In this document: in pieces, positions 61,337-64,000 of the stretch
Numbering within the stretch: the first letter of the stretch is position 1
How the letters are laid out: every line of letters starts with the position of its first letter
DNA from: Alisma plantago-aquatica
Lineage: Eukaryota; Streptophyta; Magnoliopsida; Alismatales; Alismataceae
Direction of reading: 5' to 3'
Assembly (NCBI GenBank): GCA_963693085.1
Contig: OY856409.1
Location: 1,536,487,072 to 1,536,551,071, forward strand
DNA: 64,000 nucleotides
Notes under the pieces: model-generated
Seen by the model: the letters and a program-made list of their open reading frames with translations, nothing else
Databases searched by the model: none
What the model was told of the DNA's origin: nothing
Program-made: the position numbers and the translations under genes

Positions 61337-61942
61337 GGTCTTGCAAGTAATGGTAGGATTAGGAAGAGTGATGGATCATATATTGTAGTCAGTGGTGACA
61401 GGACTGCAATTAACGAGCTGGTCAACAAGCTTCGCAGCAGTTCAATTGATGAGCAAAGGTCTTCAGCAGCTGATATACGATCTCTGGCCAAAAGGAGCAC
61501 TGACAACAGGATCCTGATAGCAGAGGCCGGAGCTATCCCAGTCCTTGTAAATCTCTTGTTGTCAGATGATGAAAAGACACAGGAACATGTTGTGACAGCA
61601 ATCTTGAACTTGTCAATATAGGAGAGTAACAAGATGCTAATAGTGCTCGCTGGAGCAATTGCTCCCATTGTTCAAGTGCTAAGGTCTGGGAGCATGGAAA
61701 CTAGAGAAAATGCAGCGGCAGCTCTTTTTAGTCTTTCCATTGATGATGCAAACAAGATAACTATTGGAAGCACTCTTGGAGCTATAGACGAGCTAGTGGA
61801 GTTGCTAAGGACTAGGAGTTTGAGAGGAAGGAAAGATGCAGCTACTGCATTGTTCAACTTGTGCATTTATCAAGGAAACAAAGCTTGGGCTGTCCGGGCA
61901 GGCATCCTGGCCACTTTGCATAACTTCTACATGGTTTATTAG
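61337..61942 (+). pseudogene. Captured terminal exon of a U-box/ARM-repeat E3 ligase gene (SPL11/PUB13-like), with nonsense codon
   Basis: A 3' splice acceptor (CTTCTTTCACAG) ends at 61336 and opens a 202-codon frame. Its translation carries armadillo repeats typical of plant U-box proteins of the PUB12/13/14 and SPL11 group: [56 protein letters not shown] and [19 protein letters not shown]. In such E3 ubiquitin ligases the U-box recruits the E2 and the ARM repeats bind the substrate. Here the N-terminal U-box and UND domains are absent, and the frame ends at 61942 within the fourth ARM unit ([10 protein letters not shown]), whereas SPL11-type proteins continue for roughly 150 more residues. 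TAG at 61619-61621 interrupts LNLSI-ESNK, where the family has a Tyr, His or Cys codon. It lies inside CACTA-2 near its right end, so it is read as a transduplicated fragment and not a resident gene. Identity of the family is certain, exact orthology is not. Confidence 0.93.
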
Positions 61943-62106
61943 AAGCCCTTTTCCTATCTGCCATAAGAAGGGTTCCTAGAGAGTTAAAGTAGTGCACATT
62001 GTGTAATAGGGGCAAGGTATATGTCCTCCCCGTGTACATTTGACATTTCAATATAAATGAAAGTAAGATTGTTGGCATAATGAGAATAACTTGGCTTAAC
62101 TACTAC

Positions 62107-62107
<1 letters not shown>

Positions 62108-62193
<86 letters not shown>

Positions 62194-62203
62194 TGTGTGT
62201 GTG
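62108..62203. repeat. Compound (AT)n-(GT)n microsatellite
   Basis: An uninterrupted AT run of about 25 units passes directly into a GT run of about 22 units with one T interruption. It lies 166 bp downstream of the U-box fragment stop codon. Confidence 0.95.
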
Positions 62204-62229
62204 GTAATTGTCGCCTTTCCCTACACATT

Positions 62230-62552
62230 AACTTCATATAAAATGTATTAACTTCATGTTTTTGCTACATACTGACTATATATGCAATTGTAGTCATGCA
62301 TTTAGCTATAATTATACTTATATTTAAATATGTAAGGACAATATCTAGCTACGCTTCCGGATACATATGAATTTGTAGCGAATTGATTATCTAACTACAT
62401 ATTTGAAAAATATAGTTAAAGGCTTTAGCTATACGAGCATTTACTATAATTTGTATGTGTAAAGAAATATGTAGTTAAAGCCTTTAGCTACAAAATATGG
62501 GGTTTTCGCTACAATTTTTTTTTTATAGTTAAAGACCATTTTTTTTGTAGTG
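62230..62552. repeat. CACTA-2 right subterminal repeats and terminus
   Basis: TAGCTATA, TAGCTACG, TAACTACAT, TAGTTAAAGG, TAGTTAAAGCC and TAGCTACAAAA words recur about every 15-40 bases before the terminal TTTTTTTTGTAGTG. They are the usual transposase-binding architecture of CACTA ends. Confidence 0.75.
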
Positions 62553-62645
62553 AATACTCAAACCTCTTAGAGCTATAGATACATCAACTCCTATCTGCCA
62601 CACTTATAACTCTGACTTTCTATCCTAATGGTCCCTGACAACTCA

Positions 62646-62663
62646 GCCTAAGCTCTGATACCA
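62646..62663 (-). other. Primer-binding site of the outer LTR element
   Basis: Minus-strand TGGTATCAGAGCTTAGGC, four bases from the LTR end at 62668. The first 12 bases match the initiator tRNA-Met site. It fixes the minus-strand orientation of the outer element and shows that 62668 onward is its 5' LTR. Confidence 0.92.
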
Positions 62664-62667
62664 AAGC

Positions 62668-64000
62668 TGTTACGCCCGCATCCCACGACTACCACTAATC
62701 ATGAGACGTGGGCATGAGTTTGTGGATTTACTTAAGACAAAGTTCACTCCCTATTTTTTTTCTTTAATTCATTTAAAACTCTTGGTTTTCTCGCATCCAA
62801 TCACATAAACAAATTGTACAAGAGAATTAAACTTTGATTACTCTAACATGATCTCAATATTAATGATACACATCCATACATTCATTCTATTTCTCACACT
62901 TACATGTACATATGACATGACAATCAGATACATTCTCTCTTATTAAGGAAACAAAGATACAAAATATCATTTAGAACTATCTCACATCTATACAAGGACC
63001 TAGAGTGACAAGGACCGATGAAAACTTAACTATTCTCAGACTTAACTCTTGTGGAAGATCTACTCTGATGCAGAGATATCTTCAATCCATACGGTTATCC
63101 TAAAAATGGTGAGTAGAGGGGTGAGCCTACTTGCTCAGTGAATGAGTAAAACAATAATAAAGTCTAAAGCACTGAATTAGACATTTATCTTTCTTGAATA
63201 ACAAACATAATAACAAGATGGTAGTTCATATTAACAAACTAGGTATTTAGACATTTAGAAATAGCATTGAAGCCTTCATCGTTAGAAATAAACAAGTAGA
63301 GAAACATAATCCTCACTATTTTATTTCTGGTCTTTTATTAACTTTAACTTGAAAGTTTAATAAAATACAAGAATTACTGTACTGAGCAGATCTAGAATAA
63401 TACAGTTAAATAACAGGGAATGCCAATATTACATTTAAAGAACAATTGTTACAAAACTGTACTCGAATCTTTCTTAACTCTTTTACTTATAAGAAACTCT
63501 TTAAACTTATATTACCATATTTTAACTTATTCCGTGATCATATGCAGTGTACTCTACATATGAAGACTTGTAGAAAACTATGATCTCACTGTACAAGGCT
63601 TGGCTGACACACCCAAGATGCTAAGCCTGACAACATTGCTGGTCTGCAATAGGAAATTGGCTTTCTGGCCTCGGCACAATTGTCGGCCATAAAAATGGAT
63701 TCCTCCTCTAACATGAGCACACATGTGGAGAATCAAGCTACCTTTTAGCTTTTCTATACTCTAGTGCCACCAGGATCTCTGGTTGATGTTGGACACTACA
63801 TGATGTATTTTTAAGGAGACTTCCACAGGGGCTTCATCCCACATACCACCTATTAGTACATCCGACCCCCGTATACTGGACACTGCCGGGGTTAGGTCGT
63901 TTCTTCCATATGGCGTAGACCTCTCATAGGGAATCTACGGTATTGAGGGCACATATTACTACTATAACTTTAATTATATCTTTCTCTTAGAACGGTTTCT
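62668..64000 (-). mobile_element. 5' LTR (partial) of the outer LTR element
   Basis: TGTTACGCC at 62668 is the LTR end beside the primer-binding site. 62668-63066 matches 8844-9244 and 63067-64000 matches 35810-36750. It is uninterrupted at the CACTA-1 site, so it serves as the empty-site control for that insertion. About 2 kb more should lie beyond the window. Confidence 0.92.

Larger units (their letters stand above)
46056..62552. mobile_element. CACTA-2 DNA transposon carrying a LINE and a captured U-box gene exon
   Basis: The left end is CACTACAAAAAAGAG and the inverted right end is CACTACAAAAAAAATGG. The 3-bp duplication AAT flanks it (46053-46055, 62553-62555). Subterminal TAGCTAC / TAGTTAAAG words cluster inside both ends. 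The span is 16,497 bp, about 13.6 kb without the nested LINE. No CACTA transposase was recognised, so the copy is probably non-autonomous or decayed. The U-box/ARM exon at 61337-61942 sits about 0.6 kb from the right end, as with known CACTA transduplications. Confidence 0.9.
8844..64000 (-). mobile_element. Outer LARD-like LTR retrotransposon, split by nested insertions, runs past the window end
   Basis: A minus-strand LTR element whose 5' LTR begins at 62668 and continues beyond 64000, and whose 3' LTR is 8844-9244 plus 35810-38773. The two LTR copies match base by base across the point where CACTA-1 interrupts one of them. The primer-binding site for initiator tRNA-Met is at 62646-62663. 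The polypurine tract is near 38782-38792. After removing CACTA-1, the first LINE and CACTA-2, the native internal DNA is about 3.5 kb (38774-38931, 42835-46055, 62556-62667) with no gag or pol. Long LTRs with ~3.5 kb of non-coding internal DNA fit the class known as large retrotransposon derivatives (LARDs). Its own target-site duplication cannot be tested because the right end is outside. Confidence 0.78.

Noticed and set aside
61634..61942. Intact 102-residue ARM gene from ATG 61634
   Set aside because: The frame continues upstream through a TAG to a splice acceptor at 61336. The ATG is an internal Met of a larger exon.

Overview
The window is nuclear DNA of a land plant, almost certainly a flowering plant. 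It is AT-rich and consists almost entirely of transposable elements. The plant origin is shown by LTR retrotransposons primed from initiator tRNA-Met, L1-type LINEs ending in an RNase H domain, two CACTA (En/Spm) DNA transposons with CACTAC termini, and a fragment of a plant U-box/ARM gene (SPL11/PUB13-like). I see no intact host gene, no rRNA or tRNA gene and no CRISPR array. The species cannot be told from the sequence.

Layout. (1) 1-7143: a diverged minus-strand LTR element with two ~3.4-kb LTRs, the left one cut by the window edge, and only ~0.4 kb between them. (2) 7144-8843: AT-rich spacer. (3) 8844 to beyond 64000: an outer minus-strand, non-coding LTR element (LARD-like, ~3.4-kb LTRs and ~3.5 kb internal DNA) broken up by later insertions. 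Its 3' LTR is 8844-9244 plus 35810-38773. Its 5' LTR starts at 62668 and leaves the window.

Nesting. The outer 3' LTR was hit by CACTA-1 (9245-35806, duplication TCT). CACTA-1 was hit by a short-LTR, internally deleted Copia element (13300-29116, duplication CCCTT). The Copia reverse transcriptase region was hit by a 13.9-kb element with 5.8-kb LTRs (14174-28070, duplication ATAGG), which has only 2.3 kb of internal DNA and a Gag remnant with two zinc knuckles. The outer element's internal region was hit by a 5'-truncated LINE (38932-42818, 16-bp duplication) and by CACTA-2 (46056-62552, duplication AAT). CACTA-2 carries a second LINE with an 881-codon open reading frame and a captured U-box/ARM gene exon with a nonsense codon. 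Five of these insertions have exact target-site duplications, so their order in time can be read directly.

Nothing here looks like a working cellular pathway. The interest lies in the element architecture: giant LTRs with almost no coding capacity, hairpin-repeat arrays inside an LTR, gene-fragment capture by CACTA elements, and the four-level nesting. Coordinates of LTRs with TG/CA ends and matching duplications are exact. The ends of the 1-7143 element, the right end of the outer 3' LTR and the 5' end of the second LINE are approximate.
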